A stretch of 64,000 nt of DNA from Ghiorsea sp. (lineage in GTDB: Bacteria; Pseudomonadota; Zetaproteobacteria; Mariprofundales; Mariprofundaceae). How positions within the stretch are numbered: position 1 is the first letter of the stretch; the number at the start of each line of letters is the position of its first letter. Below are positions 53,184-62,376 of the stretch, one piece after another. The stretch lies in NCBI GenBank assembly GCA_027080505.1, contig JALWRX010000031.1, forward strand, positions 16,139 through 80,138. The letters run 5' to 3'. The notes beneath the pieces were generated by a model. It ran no database searches. It was not told the DNA's origin and worked only from the letters and a program-made list of their open reading frames with translations. The position numbers and the translations under genes are program-made.

Positions 53184-54512
53184 ATGAAATCCTTTCCCTT
53201 ATATGTTTTACCTTTGTTGGCTGTGTGGTCATGGGCTGGGATAGTCCATGCAGAAACATCACCGTTAACATTAGCGCAAGCCAAAGCCTTGGTGGTGCAA
53301 TCACCATTGTTACAAGCGCAAAAATCTAGGGCGAAAGCACTGGCTTTTAAACCTGAACAAGCAGGAAGTTTGCCTGACCCTGTGGTGTCTTTAGGTGCCA
53401 TTAGTTTTCCTGTGGATACATGGAAACGTGGGCAGGAAAATATGACTCAATTGCAAGTGGGTATCAGCCAAGCCTTACCTTTTCCAGGTAAATTAGGTTT
53501 ACTAGAAGATGCGGCGCAATTTACGGCTAAAGCAGGACAAGAAGATGTTGCTGAGCTTAGGCTACAATTGCTTAGCCAAGTGCAAGTGCGTTGGTGGAAC
53601 TTATATTACCTTGATAAAGCATTGGATATTGTTGAAAAAAATAAAGGTTTATTAAGGCAGTTTATTAAAATTGCTGAGACCAAATACAAAACGGGTAAAG
53701 GTTTACAGCAAGACGTGTTGTTGGCGCAATTGGAATTATCCAAGCTTTTGGACAGTCAAATGCAATGGCAATCGCTGCGTCAATCTGAACAAGCCAGATT
53801 GAATGCTTTACTCAATCAACCCGCTTCAACATCAATCGTGTTACCTGATACAGTGGATGAGTTGCTGTATGATTTACAAAGCAAAGAAACTTTATTGCAA
53901 GTAGCGCAAGTGAATCGCCCGCTTTTGCATGGTAAACAATGGGGTATAGATGCAAGACAAGCCCAAGTTGCTGTAGCAGAGAAAGATTTTTATCCTGATT
54001 TTAAAATATCTGCCAGTTATGGTGCAAGGGCGAGCAATGCTACTACTGGTTTAGATAGAGCTGATTTAGCCAGTTTAAGTTTGAGTTTTAATATTCCTTT
54101 TGGTGATACGCAAGATGCACAGCTTGGGCAACGTAAAGCCGAAGCTTTGCAGGCTGAATTTGCTTATGAAGATGCATTGGCACAGGTACAAGCAGAGGTG
54201 GGTGTAGCTTTATCTGATTATCAACGTGCTAAGCAACAAGCATCATTATTTAAACAAGGCATTATTCCTCAAGCTAGGCAAACCGTGGCATCTATGCTTG
54301 CGGCATACCAAGTGAATAAAGTGGATTTTTTAAACCTCGTTCGCACGCAAATCACCCTCTACAACTATGAAACACAATATTGGAAAGTATTGGCACAAGC
54401 CAAACAAAGTTTAGCACGTTTAGACGCGGCTGTGGGTAAGAGTATCCACGGTGTGACGCAGCACAGCCAAGAAAAATCAGTGAACACAGGCCTGGAGAAT
54501 CATCATGAATAA
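53184..54512 (+). CDS. Outer-membrane efflux protein (CusC/TolC family)
   Basis: 442 residues with signal peptide (AGIVHA). Repeated coiled-coil halves with ALARARVASAQ-like heptads typical of the TolC fold, e.g. TLAQAKALVVQSPLLQAQKS. Docks on the periplasmic adaptor to export Cu+/Ag+. GGAGG 5-6 bases upstream. Overlaps the next gene by 8 bases. Confidence 0.9.
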   Translation: MKSFPLYVLPLLAVWSWAGIVHAETSPLTLAQAKALVVQSPLLQAQKSRAKALAFKPEQAGSLPDPVVSLGAISFPVDTWKRGQENMTQLQVGISQALPFPGKLGLLEDAAQFTAKAGQEDVAELRLQLLSQVQVRWWNLYYLDKALDIVEKNKGLLRQFIKIAETKYKTGKGLQQDVLLAQLELSKLLDSQMQWQSLRQSEQARLNALLNQPASTSIVLPDTVDELLYDLQSKETLLQVAQVNRPLLHGKQWGIDARQAQVAVAEKDFYPDFKISASYGARASNATTGLDRADLASLSLSFNIPFGDTQDAQLGQRKAEALQAEFAYEDALAQVQAEVGVALSDYQRAKQQASLFKQGIIPQARQTVASMLAAYQVNKVDFLNLVRTQITLYNYETQYWKVLAQAKQSLARLDAAVGKSIHGVTQHSQEKSVNTGLENHHE

Positions 54513-56004
54513 ACAAACGATAACAGTTGCAGGTGTCATGTTACTGCTTGGGTTGGGTGCAGGTTATATGCTTGCGCCTTCATCATCTGATTTAAGGCAG
54601 CAACAAGCATCTGAAGATAGTAAAAAGGTATTATTTTACCGCAATCCGATGAATCCTGCGATTACCTCACCCGCACCCGCCAAAGATGAAATGGGTATGG
54701 ATTACATTCCTGTTTATGCGGAAGCGGATAAACCAGCGGAGAAAAAAGTATTGTTTTATCGCAATCCAATGAACCCTGCGATTACTTCGCCTGTACCTGC
54801 TAAAGATGAGATGGGCATGGACTATATCCCTGTGTTTGCCGATGGTGGTAGCAGCAGTGGATCACCTGTAGGCACGGTAACGATAGATGGTACGGTAGAA
54901 CAAAACATGGCTGTGCGTACCACTATGGCTAAGCAGCAAGATTTATCGCGTCATATTCGAACCATTGGTCGGGTGACTTATGATGAAGAGCGCGTGGCAT
55001 TATTGCACCCTAAATATAACGGCTGGGTGGAAGAGATGTTTGTCGATGAAACGGGCGAACATGTACGTAAAGATACGATGTTGATGTCGATTTATTCCCC
55101 GCAATTGGTGGCAACCCAAGAGGAATACTTGTTGGCATTGAATAATGCTGAGGCATTAAAGAATAGCCCCTTTAAAGATGTACGTGATGGTGCGGTAAGT
55201 CTGCTTGATTCAGCGCGTGAGCGTTTGCAGCTATTGGATGTGCCAGAACATCAAATCAAACAGCTCAATAAAACACGTAAGGTGATGAAAGGATTACATA
55301 TTCACTCACCTTTTGATGGTATTGTGATGAATATTGGTGCGCGTGATGGACAGCGCATTACTCCCAATACCGAATTGTATAAAATTGCAGATTTATCAAG
55401 GGTTTGGGTGATTGTTGATTTGTATGAAGATGATATGCCTTGGGTACAGGTTGGTGATGAAGCAAGTATGCAAGTTGCAGGTATTCCTGGGCGTGTATTT
55501 ACGGGCAAGGTCACCTTTATTTACCCCTATTTGGAAGCCAAAACCCGTACACTTAAAGTGAGGCTTGAGTTTGATAACCCAGAATTGGCTTTAAAACCTG
55601 AAATGTTTGCCAATGTGGTTGTGAAAGCCAGTAAACAGTTCAATGCTGTGGTTGTACCCTTAGAAGCCATTATTCGCACCGGTGAACAAAACCAAGTATT
55701 TGTACAACGTGAAGCAGGTAAGTTTGAACCACGTAAGGTTACGCTTGGTGTAGAAGCAGATGGTTTGGTACAAGTGGTGCATGGTTTGCAGGCTGGAGAA
55801 AAGGTTGTGACTTCGGGCCAATTCTTGATTGATTCAGAATCTAAGCTTAAAGAAGCTACGGCAAAAATGATGGAAAGCCTTGATGTACAAGGCTCTAATG
55901 ATGTGAACCCAAATCAAGATTCGACCATGCAAATGGATGATATGGACATGGGTGGTCAAGGCATGGATATGCAGATGGATGATATGAGCATGGAGGGTAA
56001 ATAA
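54505..56004 (+). CDS. RND periplasmic adaptor (CusB-like) with duplicated metal-binding module
   Basis: 499 residues. An N-terminal membrane anchor (GVMLLLGLGAGYML), two copies of a heavy-metal-binding module (FYRNPMNPAITSP, spaced 40 residues), an MFP lipoyl/hairpin/barrel body and a Met/Asp-rich C-terminus (DDMDMGGQGMDMQMD). CusB carries Cu+/Ag+ to the pump by Met ligands. The module duplication is in addition to the usual single copy. Confidence 0.92.
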   Translation: MNKQTITVAGVMLLLGLGAGYMLAPSSSDLRQQQASEDSKKVLFYRNPMNPAITSPAPAKDEMGMDYIPVYAEADKPAEKKVLFYRNPMNPAITSPVPAKDEMGMDYIPVFADGGSSSGSPVGTVTIDGTVEQNMAVRTTMAKQQDLSRHIRTIGRVTYDEERVALLHPKYNGWVEEMFVDETGEHVRKDTMLMSIYSPQLVATQEEYLLALNNAEALKNSPFKDVRDGAVSLLDSARERLQLLDVPEHQIKQLNKTRKVMKGLHIHSPFDGIVMNIGARDGQRITPNTELYKIADLSRVWVIVDLYEDDMPWVQVGDEASMQVAGIPGRVFTGKVTFIYPYLEAKTRTLKVRLEFDNPELALKPEMFANVVVKASKQFNAVVVPLEAIIRTGEQNQVFVQREAGKFEPRKVTLGVEADGLVQVVHGLQAGEKVVTSGQFLIDSESKLKEATAKMMESLDVQGSNDVNPNQDSTMQMDDMDMGGQGMDMQMDDMSMEGK

Positions 56005-56006
56005 CC

Positions 56007-59000
56007 ATGATTCGTACGCTGATTGAAGCATCCATTAAAAACCGATTCTTGGTTTTGATTGCAATGTTACTGCTTACATTTGCAGGGTTTCAAGCCATGA
56101 AGAACACGCCACTGGATGCCATACCAGACTTATCTGATGTGCAAGTCATTGTGTTCACAGATTTTGAAGGGCAAGCCCCACAAGTGGTGGAAGATCAAGT
56201 CACTTATCCATTAACGACAGCGATGTTGTCTGTTCCCAATACCAAAGTGGTGCGGGGTTATTCCTTTTTTGGTTTTTCTATGGTCTATGTCATCTTTGAA
56301 GATGGTACGGATATGTATTGGGCGCGAACGCGTGTGTTGGAATACCTCAATTATGCAGCAGATAGATTGCCAGCCAGTGTTTCGCCCAAACTTGGCCCAG
56401 ATGCCACAGGTGTGGGCTGGGTGTATGAATATGCTTTGGTGGATAAGTCGGGCAATCATGATTTATCGCAGCTTCGTTCTATCCAGGATTGGTATCTGCG
56501 TTATCCCTTACAAACCGTAAAGGGCGTGTCGGAGGTAGCATCCATTGGGGGTTATGTTAAGCAATACCAAGTTGAACTAAACCCTGAAGCATTGCGGGCT
56601 TACAATATCTCGTTGGCTAAAATTAAACATGCGATTCAACGCTCGAATAATGATGTGGGTGGACGTTTGGTGGAAATGGGTGAAACCGAATACATGGTGC
56701 GCGGTTTGGGCTATATCAAGTCGATTCAAGACTTGGAAACCATTCCTGTAGGTGTGGATGATAATGGCACACCGATTTTCCTTAAACAACTGGCAAACAT
56801 TCACCTTGGCCCCGAACTTCGCCGTGGTTTGGCTGAGCTTAATGGTGAAGGTGAGGTTGCTGGTGGTATCATCATCATGCGCTTTGGTGAAAATGCTTTG
56901 GCAACGATTGAACGTGTGCGGGAAAAGCTTGAGCAGCTTAAAGCAGGTTTACCTGAAGGTGTGGAAATTGTGCCTGTGTATGATAGGGGCGATTTGATTG
57001 AACGTGCCGTGGATAACCTCAAAGAGAAGCTGATTGAAGAATCCATTGTGGTTGCCATTATTTGTTTAATCTTTTTGATGCATGTGCGCTCAGCATTGGT
57101 GGCGATTATCAGTTTACCCATCGGCATTCTGATGGCGTTTCTTATCATGAGTTGGCAGGGTTTATCGGCAAACATCATGAGTTTGGGTGGTATTGCTATT
57201 GCTATTGGTGCCATGATTGATGGTGCGATTGTGATGATTGAAAATGCACATAAACATCTTGAGCGAGCAGAAGCGGAAAAACACAATGTCATTTCGACCG
57301 AAGTGGAGAAATCTGAAAGATCCCTCAACTACGTTCGGGATGACAATGCTGAGCTGACGGCTACTGAACGATGGAATGCGGTGCTTACGGCATCCAAAGA
57401 AGTGGGGCCTGCGCTGTTTTTCTCATTATTGATTATTACAGTGTCTTTTTTACCTGTGTTCACCCTACAAGCCCAAGAAGGTCGTTTGTTTGCACCTTTA
57501 GCCTTTACTAAAACTTATGCCATGGCTGCGGCTGCCATTTTAGCGGTGACATTAGTGCCTGTACTCATGGGTTTGTTGATTCGCGGCAAAATTCCAAGTG
57601 AAGAACACAACTGGTTGAATGTGCATTTGAAAAAACTGCATAAACCAGTGTTATTGCTAGCGATGCAATGGCGCGGTGCAACACTGGTGATGGCATTGCT
57701 TATACTTGCTGTTACGGCTTATCCTGTAATGAAAACTGGCTCAGAATTTATGCCACCATTGGATGAAGGTGACATCTTGTATATGCCGACCACATATCCA
57801 GGTATTTCCATTACCAAGGCCAAGGAATTATTGCAGCAGACGGACAAAATCCTTGCCACATTTCCTGAGGTGCATCATGTATTTGGTAAAGTTGGTCGTG
57901 CTGAAACAGCAACCGACCCAGCACCACTTTCGATGATTGAAACTACCATTCGTCTTAAACCTAAAGATGAGTGGCCAGACCCAAATAAAACCACCAAAGA
58001 ACTGATGAGTGAGTTTGATGCAGCCATCAAATTCCCAGGTGTTGCCAATGCGTGGACGTATCCGATTAAAACGCGCATTGATATGTTATCTACGGGCATC
58101 AAAACACCGATTGGCATTAAAGTGTCAGGGGCTGATTTGAATGTATTGGAAAAAGTGGCAGGTGATATTGAGAATGTACTCAAAAATCATCCTGATACGT
58201 TGTCTGCTTTTGCCGATAAAGCTGCGGGTGGTTATTACCTAGATTTCGACATTAACCGTGAAGAAGCTGCACGATACGGGCTTACTGTTGGTGATATTCA
58301 AGATGTGATTCAATCGGCGATTGGTGGCATGAATGTGAGTGAAACGGTGGAAGGGCTTGAACGTTATCCCATTAACATCCGTTACCCACGAGAGCTTAGG
58401 GATAATATGCAAGAACTGAAACGTGTGTTGATTTCTACACCAACAGGTGCGCAAATCCCGTTGTCTTTGGTTACTGAGTTGAAGCTTAGACGTGGTGCCC
58501 CTGTGGTCAAAACAGAAAATGCGACACCCAATGCATGGATTTATGTGGATATTACCACCTCAGATATTGGTGGTTATGTGGCTGAAGCCAAAAAGATGGT
58601 GGCAGAGCAAGTGAATATACCCGCAGGTTATGCCCTGGTTTGGTCAGGGCAGTTTGAGTATATGGAGCGTGCCAATGCTCGCCTTAAAGTGGTGGTTCCC
58701 ATTACGCTACTCACCATTTTCTTGTTGTTGTATTTTAACTTCCGCAACTTCTTAGCCCCTGCTGTAGTGATGTTATCCATTCCTTTTGCGCTGGTGGGTG
58801 GCTTCTGGCTGGTGTGGTTCTTGGGGTACAATATGAGTGTGGCAGTGGCGGTTGGATTTATCGCCTTGGCGGGGGTCTCTGCAGAAATTGGTGTGTTGGT
58901 GATGACCTTTATCGACCAATCCGTTGCCAAACTTCGCGCTGAAAAAGGTGGTGCTTTATCTGAAAGCGACATCAAACATGCAGTGTCATCAGGCACGACA

Positions 59001-59225
59001 CAGCGGGTACGCCCTATTGCCATGACGGCTACGGCGATTATCGCTGGTTTGGTTCCCATCATGTGGGGCAGCGGTACAGGTTCAGACGTGATGCAACGGA
59101 TTGCAGCACCCATGATTGGCGGCATGTTCACTGCTACGATTTTAAGTTTATTGGTCTTGCCCGTGATTTACGGCTTGGTCTTACAATGGAAAGAAAAACA
59201 CATAAAACAAGGAGAAGAAACATGA
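56007..59225 (+). CDS. Cu+/Ag+ RND efflux pump CusA-like
   Basis: 1072 residues, twelve transmembrane helices and two large periplasmic loops. TM4 contains GAMIDGAIVMIENAHK with the proton-relay Asp. HME-type features NTPLDAIPDLSDVQV near the N-terminus and the Met-lined periplasmic cleft fit monovalent-metal pumps. Residues about 427-447 are encoded by an in-frame dispersed repeat (57287-57345), absent from E. coli CusA at the same loop. Stop overlaps the next ATG (ATGA). Confidence 0.93.
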   Translation: MIRTLIEASIKNRFLVLIAMLLLTFAGFQAMKNTPLDAIPDLSDVQVIVFTDFEGQAPQVVEDQVTYPLTTAMLSVPNTKVVRGYSFFGFSMVYVIFEDGTDMYWARTRVLEYLNYAADRLPASVSPKLGPDATGVGWVYEYALVDKSGNHDLSQLRSIQDWYLRYPLQTVKGVSEVASIGGYVKQYQVELNPEALRAYNISLAKIKHAIQRSNNDVGGRLVEMGETEYMVRGLGYIKSIQDLETIPVGVDDNGTPIFLKQLANIHLGPELRRGLAELNGEGEVAGGIIIMRFGENALATIERVREKLEQLKAGLPEGVEIVPVYDRGDLIERAVDNLKEKLIEESIVVAIICLIFLMHVRSALVAIISLPIGILMAFLIMSWQGLSANIMSLGGIAIAIGAMIDGAIVMIENAHKHLERAEAEKHNVISTEVEKSERSLNYVRDDNAELTATERWNAVLTASKEVGPALFFSLLIITVSFLPVFTLQAQEGRLFAPLAFTKTYAMAAAAILAVTLVPVLMGLLIRGKIPSEEHNWLNVHLKKLHKPVLLLAMQWRGATLVMALLILAVTAYPVMKTGSEFMPPLDEGDILYMPTTYPGISITKAKELLQQTDKILATFPEVHHVFGKVGRAETATDPAPLSMIETTIRLKPKDEWPDPNKTTKELMSEFDAAIKFPGVANAWTYPIKTRIDMLSTGIKTPIGIKVSGADLNVLEKVAGDIENVLKNHPDTLSAFADKAAGGYYLDFDINREEAARYGLTVGDIQDVIQSAIGGMNVSETVEGLERYPINIRYPRELRDNMQELKRVLISTPTGAQIPLSLVTELKLRRGAPVVKTENATPNAWIYVDITTSDIGGYVAEAKKMVAEQVNIPAGYALVWSGQFEYMERANARLKVVVPITLLTIFLLLYFNFRNFLAPAVVMLSIPFALVGGFWLVWFLGYNMSVAVAVGFIALAGVSAEIGVLVMTFIDQSVAKLRAEKGGALSESDIKHAVSSGTTQRVRPIAMTATAIIAGLVPIMWGSGTGSDVMQRIAAPMIGGMFTATILSLLVLPVIYGLVLQWKEKHIKQGEET
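57287..57345. repeat. Dispersed palindromic repeat inserted in frame within cusA
   Basis: 59 bp beginning TGTCATTTCGACC and ending GGGATGACA, terminal TGTCAT/ATGACA. It is read as NVISTEVEKSERSLNYVRDD, adding about 20 residues in a cytoplasmic loop. About three quarters identical to the intergenic copy at 27493-27550. Confidence 0.8.
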
Positions 59226-59425
59226 AAAATTCTAAACATACAATGGCAAAATTGATGATGGCAACACTGGTGGTTGGCTTGCTTACACTCAATGGCTGCA
59301 TGTTGAAAAAAGTATTCAGTGATGATGAAGGTATGGGTATGCATGAAGGTATGCCTATGCACGGCATGATGGATTCCTCTGATGATGAAGAGGGCATGGC
59401 TATGGATGGTATGAGCCATGAGTAA
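59222..59425 (+). CDS. Small Met/Asp-rich lipoprotein
   Basis: 67 residues. Lipobox LNGC (Cys26), then a short tail with many Met, Asp and Glu (GMGMHEGMPMHGMMDSSDD). Probably a periplasmic or outer-membrane metal sink. ATGA overlap with cusA and an 8-base overlap with the next lipoprotein gene, so coupled translation is likely. Confidence 0.8.
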   Translation: MKNSKHTMAKLMMATLVVGLLTLNGCMLKKVFSDDEGMGMHEGMPMHGMMDSSDDEEGMAMDGMSHE

Positions 59426-59546
59426 GTTGATTTTGGTGTTAGGGGTCGTGGTCAGTTTAAGTGGCTGTGCCATGTTTCATGATGGTAGTGGCTGGGAACA
59501 TGATATGAACCCTGAATCTGGCAGCATATTAGAGCATAAACATTAA
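59418..59546 (+). CDS. 42-residue micro-lipoprotein
   Basis: ATG 59418 to TAA 59544-59546. Signal with lipobox LSGC (Cys17) and a 25-residue mature tail with His and Met. Overlaps the preceding gene by 8 bases. Small size makes it easy to miss in annotation; the lipobox and overlap support it. Confidence 0.7.
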   Translation: MSKLILVLGVVVSLSGCAMFHDGSGWEHDMNPESGSILEHKH

Positions 59547-59564
59547 ATCGCTAAGGAGATAAAG

Positions 59565-60056
59565 ATGAAAAAAACAGCAATGATTGTAGGTATGATGACA
59601 TTGGCATCTGTACAAGTTGTACACGCCAATGAAGGTCATGATATGAGTGGACATGAGATGAAACAGCATGCTCAACACATGGCGCCTGATGGCATGAAAC
59701 ATGAACATCAAAAGATGGATATGGCATCGGGTATGTTTTTAGAGAAAAAAGAAGTGGATGGTTACACAGTTAGTTTCCATATCATGCCAGCCAAAGATGG
59801 TATGGGGCATGGTGGTTCGCATAACTTGATGGTGAAAGTTGAGCAAGATGGCAAAGCACTCACAGATGTTTTGATTAATTCAAAAGTCTTTCATCCCAAC
59901 AACTCATCGGAATCCAAAATGCTTATGAAAATGGGCGATTGGTATATGGCAGGTTACGATCTTGGTCATGCAGGCAAACATGGCATCATGATTTTATTCA
60001 AAACAGCAGATGGCAAAAAACACAAAGCCAGCGTCTATTACACAGAGGTGAAATAG
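59565..60056 (+). CDS. His/Met-rich periplasmic protein (YtkA/FixH-like)
   Basis: 163 residues. Signal peptide cleaved after VVHA. A His/Met-rich N-terminal part (HDMSGHEMKQHAQHMAPDG) then a beta-sandwich resembling YtkA-like domains (SHNLMVKVEQDGKALTDV). Likely binds copper; the exact role is unknown. AAGGAG 8 bases before the ATG. Confidence 0.75.
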   Translation: MKKTAMIVGMMTLASVQVVHANEGHDMSGHEMKQHAQHMAPDGMKHEHQKMDMASGMFLEKKEVDGYTVSFHIMPAKDGMGHGGSHNLMVKVEQDGKALTDVLINSKVFHPNNSSESKMLMKMGDWYMAGYDLGHAGKHGIMILFKTADGKKHKASVYYTEVK

Positions 60057-60057
60057 T

Positions 60058-61506
60058 ATGGATAGAAGAGCATTTTTGAAGACGAGTGGGGCAGGTTTAG
60101 CAGGCTTGGCAGTTACATCGTGTGGTGGTGGTGGTATGGGTGGTGGTGGCGTAAGCTTGCAACCTTCGTTGAATACGGGTGTGTTTACACGTCCATTCTT
60201 CACACCACCTGAAATGGTGGGTACGGCAGGTGCTGCTGCGAATAAAGTATTTGATTTAACGATGCAAACAGGCACCAAGACGTTTACTGGTCAAGGTGTG
60301 ACCAATACCATGGGTATCAATGGTAACTTTTTAGCACCCACATTAAGGGTGAGCCAAGGCGATGCGCTTAATTTGAATGTGACCAATCAAATTGGGCAAG
60401 AAACTACCTTACATTGGCATGGCATGCGTCCTCCTTCAGATATGGATGGTGGCCCACATCAACCCATTGCACCCAATACAACGTGGAATGCTGCCTATAC
60501 AGTGAATCAACGTGCTTCAACCAACTGGTATCATCCACACCCACATGGCACTACAGCATCACAAGTGTATGCTGGTTTGGCAGGCATGATGATTGTGGAT
60601 GATGCGGAAACTGTAGGGCTTGGGTCGCTCGATTTACCCAAAACCTATGCCGTGGATGACTTCCCAGTGATTGTGCAAGACCGTGACATGAATGCAGATG
60701 GCACATTTGCTTACAGCGCAAGCCAAATGGAGGTTATTCAGGGTAAAAAAGGGTTAACCATGTTGGTGAACGGTGTGATTGACCCTGTGCTTGATGTACC
60801 TGCTAAAGAAGTACGCTTTCGTCTGCTTAATGGTTCTAATTCGCGAATTTATACATTCCAGTTTGGTGGTGGTATTACATTCAAACAAATTGCTACGGAG
60901 CAAGGTTTGTTACTCGCACCTATAAGTTTGACAAGTATTACCATGAGCCCAGGTGAACGTGCTGAAATCGTCGTTGATTTCACTGCATTACAAGGGCAAG
61001 CCATTTTGTTTCAGGATGTAAGTTCAGGCATTAGTTTGTTTAAAGCAAATGTAGTGGCAAGCACTATTGCTGCGACGACGACACCAGCTACTTTAACAAC
61101 AACCCTTGTACCTTTGTTACGCAATCAAGCTGTACGCACACGCCCGTTTGTGTTGTCCATGGGGCAAGGCAATGTGTATATTAATAACAAACAAATGGAT
61201 ATTAACCGTATCGATGAAACCATGGTGTTGAATGACATTGAAATTTTGGATATTCAAAACACATCCAATATGGATCACAACTTCCATATTCATGGTGCTT
61301 TTTTCCAACTGCTTACACGCGATGGTGGTGCGCCTCGTGCTTATGAAACGGGTTTAAAAGATACGGTATATTTACCTGCTAATTCCCGGGTAGAAGCCAT
61401 TGTTCAATATTCACAAGCGACAGTTGCGGGTGCGCCTTATATGTATCACTGCCATATCTTGGAGCATGAAGATGCAGGTATGATGGGGCAGTTTACAGTG
61501 GCATAA
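60058..61506 (+). CDS. Tat-exported multicopper oxidase (CueO/CopA-like)
   Basis: 482 residues. Tat motif DRRAFLKTSG (2-11), followed by a Gly-rich stretch. Copper ligands: HWHG (119-122), HPHPHG (159-164), HNFHIHG (407-413) and HCHILEHE (464-471) form the type 1 and trinuclear centres. It probably oxidises Cu+ to less toxic Cu2+ in the periplasm. Met ligands beyond the axial site are modest. Confidence 0.92.
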   Translation: MDRRAFLKTSGAGLAGLAVTSCGGGGMGGGGVSLQPSLNTGVFTRPFFTPPEMVGTAGAAANKVFDLTMQTGTKTFTGQGVTNTMGINGNFLAPTLRVSQGDALNLNVTNQIGQETTLHWHGMRPPSDMDGGPHQPIAPNTTWNAAYTVNQRASTNWYHPHPHGTTASQVYAGLAGMMIVDDAETVGLGSLDLPKTYAVDDFPVIVQDRDMNADGTFAYSASQMEVIQGKKGLTMLVNGVIDPVLDVPAKEVRFRLLNGSNSRIYTFQFGGGITFKQIATEQGLLLAPISLTSITMSPGERAEIVVDFTALQGQAILFQDVSSGISLFKANVVASTIAATTTPATLTTTLVPLLRNQAVRTRPFVLSMGQGNVYINNKQMDINRIDETMVLNDIEILDIQNTSNMDHNFHIHGAFFQLLTRDGGAPRAYETGLKDTVYLPANSRVEAIVQYSQATVAGAPYMYHCHILEHEDAGMMGQFTVA

Positions 61507-61540
61507 AAAGTGTGGTGGTCTAGCCATAAAGGAGGTTGAT

Positions 61541-62014
61541 ATGAAAATAAAACAGTGTCCTGTATGTGAAATGCAAGTCAGTTCAAATCAATATTCTAGT
61601 CAACACCATGGTATTGAGTATTGGTTTTGTTCAACGCAATGCCAACAAAGCTTTTTGGCTAGACCACGCCTTTATTTGAAACCAACAAGAAAAGTCATGC
61701 TTAAAAGCAGGGTTTTTCATGTTGTTAAGCCTTTACCTGCAGCAGAGCAACAAAGTGTGCGCACTATGCTTTTAGGTTTGATGGGTGTTCGTGCAGTTGA
61801 GATACAAGGGATACACATCAAGGTGACCTATAACCTTTTGGAAACATGTGCACGTTTGCTTGTACAAACATTAAAGGATGCAGGTGTAGCACTGCGTACT
61901 TCATGGTTGGATAAATGGAAGTGGAGTTGGGTCTATGACATGGAAGAGAATGCCTTGAACAACCTAGCAGAGCCTGAAGGGGCGTGTTGCAACAAACCAC
62001 CAACAAAGAGATAG
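61541..62014 (+). CDS. YHS-domain / HMA-like protein
   Basis: 157 residues. An N-terminal YHS module (CPVCEMQV, WFCSTQCQQSF), a ferredoxin-like fold resembling heavy-metal-associated domains but without the CxxC loop (about 58-118), and a C-terminal GACCNKP with a Cys pair. Probably a cytosolic copper carrier or sensor. AAAGGAGG 6 bases upstream. Confidence 0.7.
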   Translation: MKIKQCPVCEMQVSSNQYSSQHHGIEYWFCSTQCQQSFLARPRLYLKPTRKVMLKSRVFHVVKPLPAAEQQSVRTMLLGLMGVRAVEIQGIHIKVTYNLLETCARLLVQTLKDAGVALRTSWLDKWKWSWVYDMEENALNNLAEPEGACCNKPPTKR

Positions 62015-62023
62015 GAGGTTGTG

Positions 62024-62338
62024 ATGAAATATAGAAAAGTGACAGCAATTTTGAGATGTAGTGCGTTGGAAGGTGTAGAAAAAGCTTTGCTTAGGCAGGG
62101 AGTAAAAGGTGTGAGCATTACACAAGTACAAGGTTATGGAGAGTACCATAATTTTTATCAGCCCGATTTAATGTGCAAACATGCACGGGTTGAGATTTTT
62201 TGTGAAGACAGTGAAGCAAAAGACATTGCAAGATGTTTGATGGATGCCGCACATACAGGTGAGTCGGGAGATGGGTTGGTTGCAATTTTACCTGTAGAGG
62301 ATGTATTTAAAGTGAGAACAAAAACAAGCATGGCGTAG
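62024..62338 (+). CDS. PII-like signalling protein (GlnB superfamily)
   Basis: About 104 residues. Ferredoxin-like PII fold with a shortened T-loop (QGYGEYHNFYQPDL), a B-loop TGESGDGL resembling the nucleotide-binding site of GlnB, and Cys residues near the T-loop (LMCKHA, FCED). ATG 62024 follows AGGAGG (62013-62018). PII-like proteins occur in metal-efflux operons of other bacteria; its partner here is unknown. Confidence 0.82.
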   Translation: MKYRKVTAILRCSALEGVEKALLRQGVKGVSITQVQGYGEYHNFYQPDLMCKHARVEIFCEDSEAKDIARCLMDAAHTGESGDGLVAILPVEDVFKVRTKTSMA

Positions 62339-62376
62339 TTTGTAGTTGATAAGATAAGTAAGGTAGGAGGCGTGTT

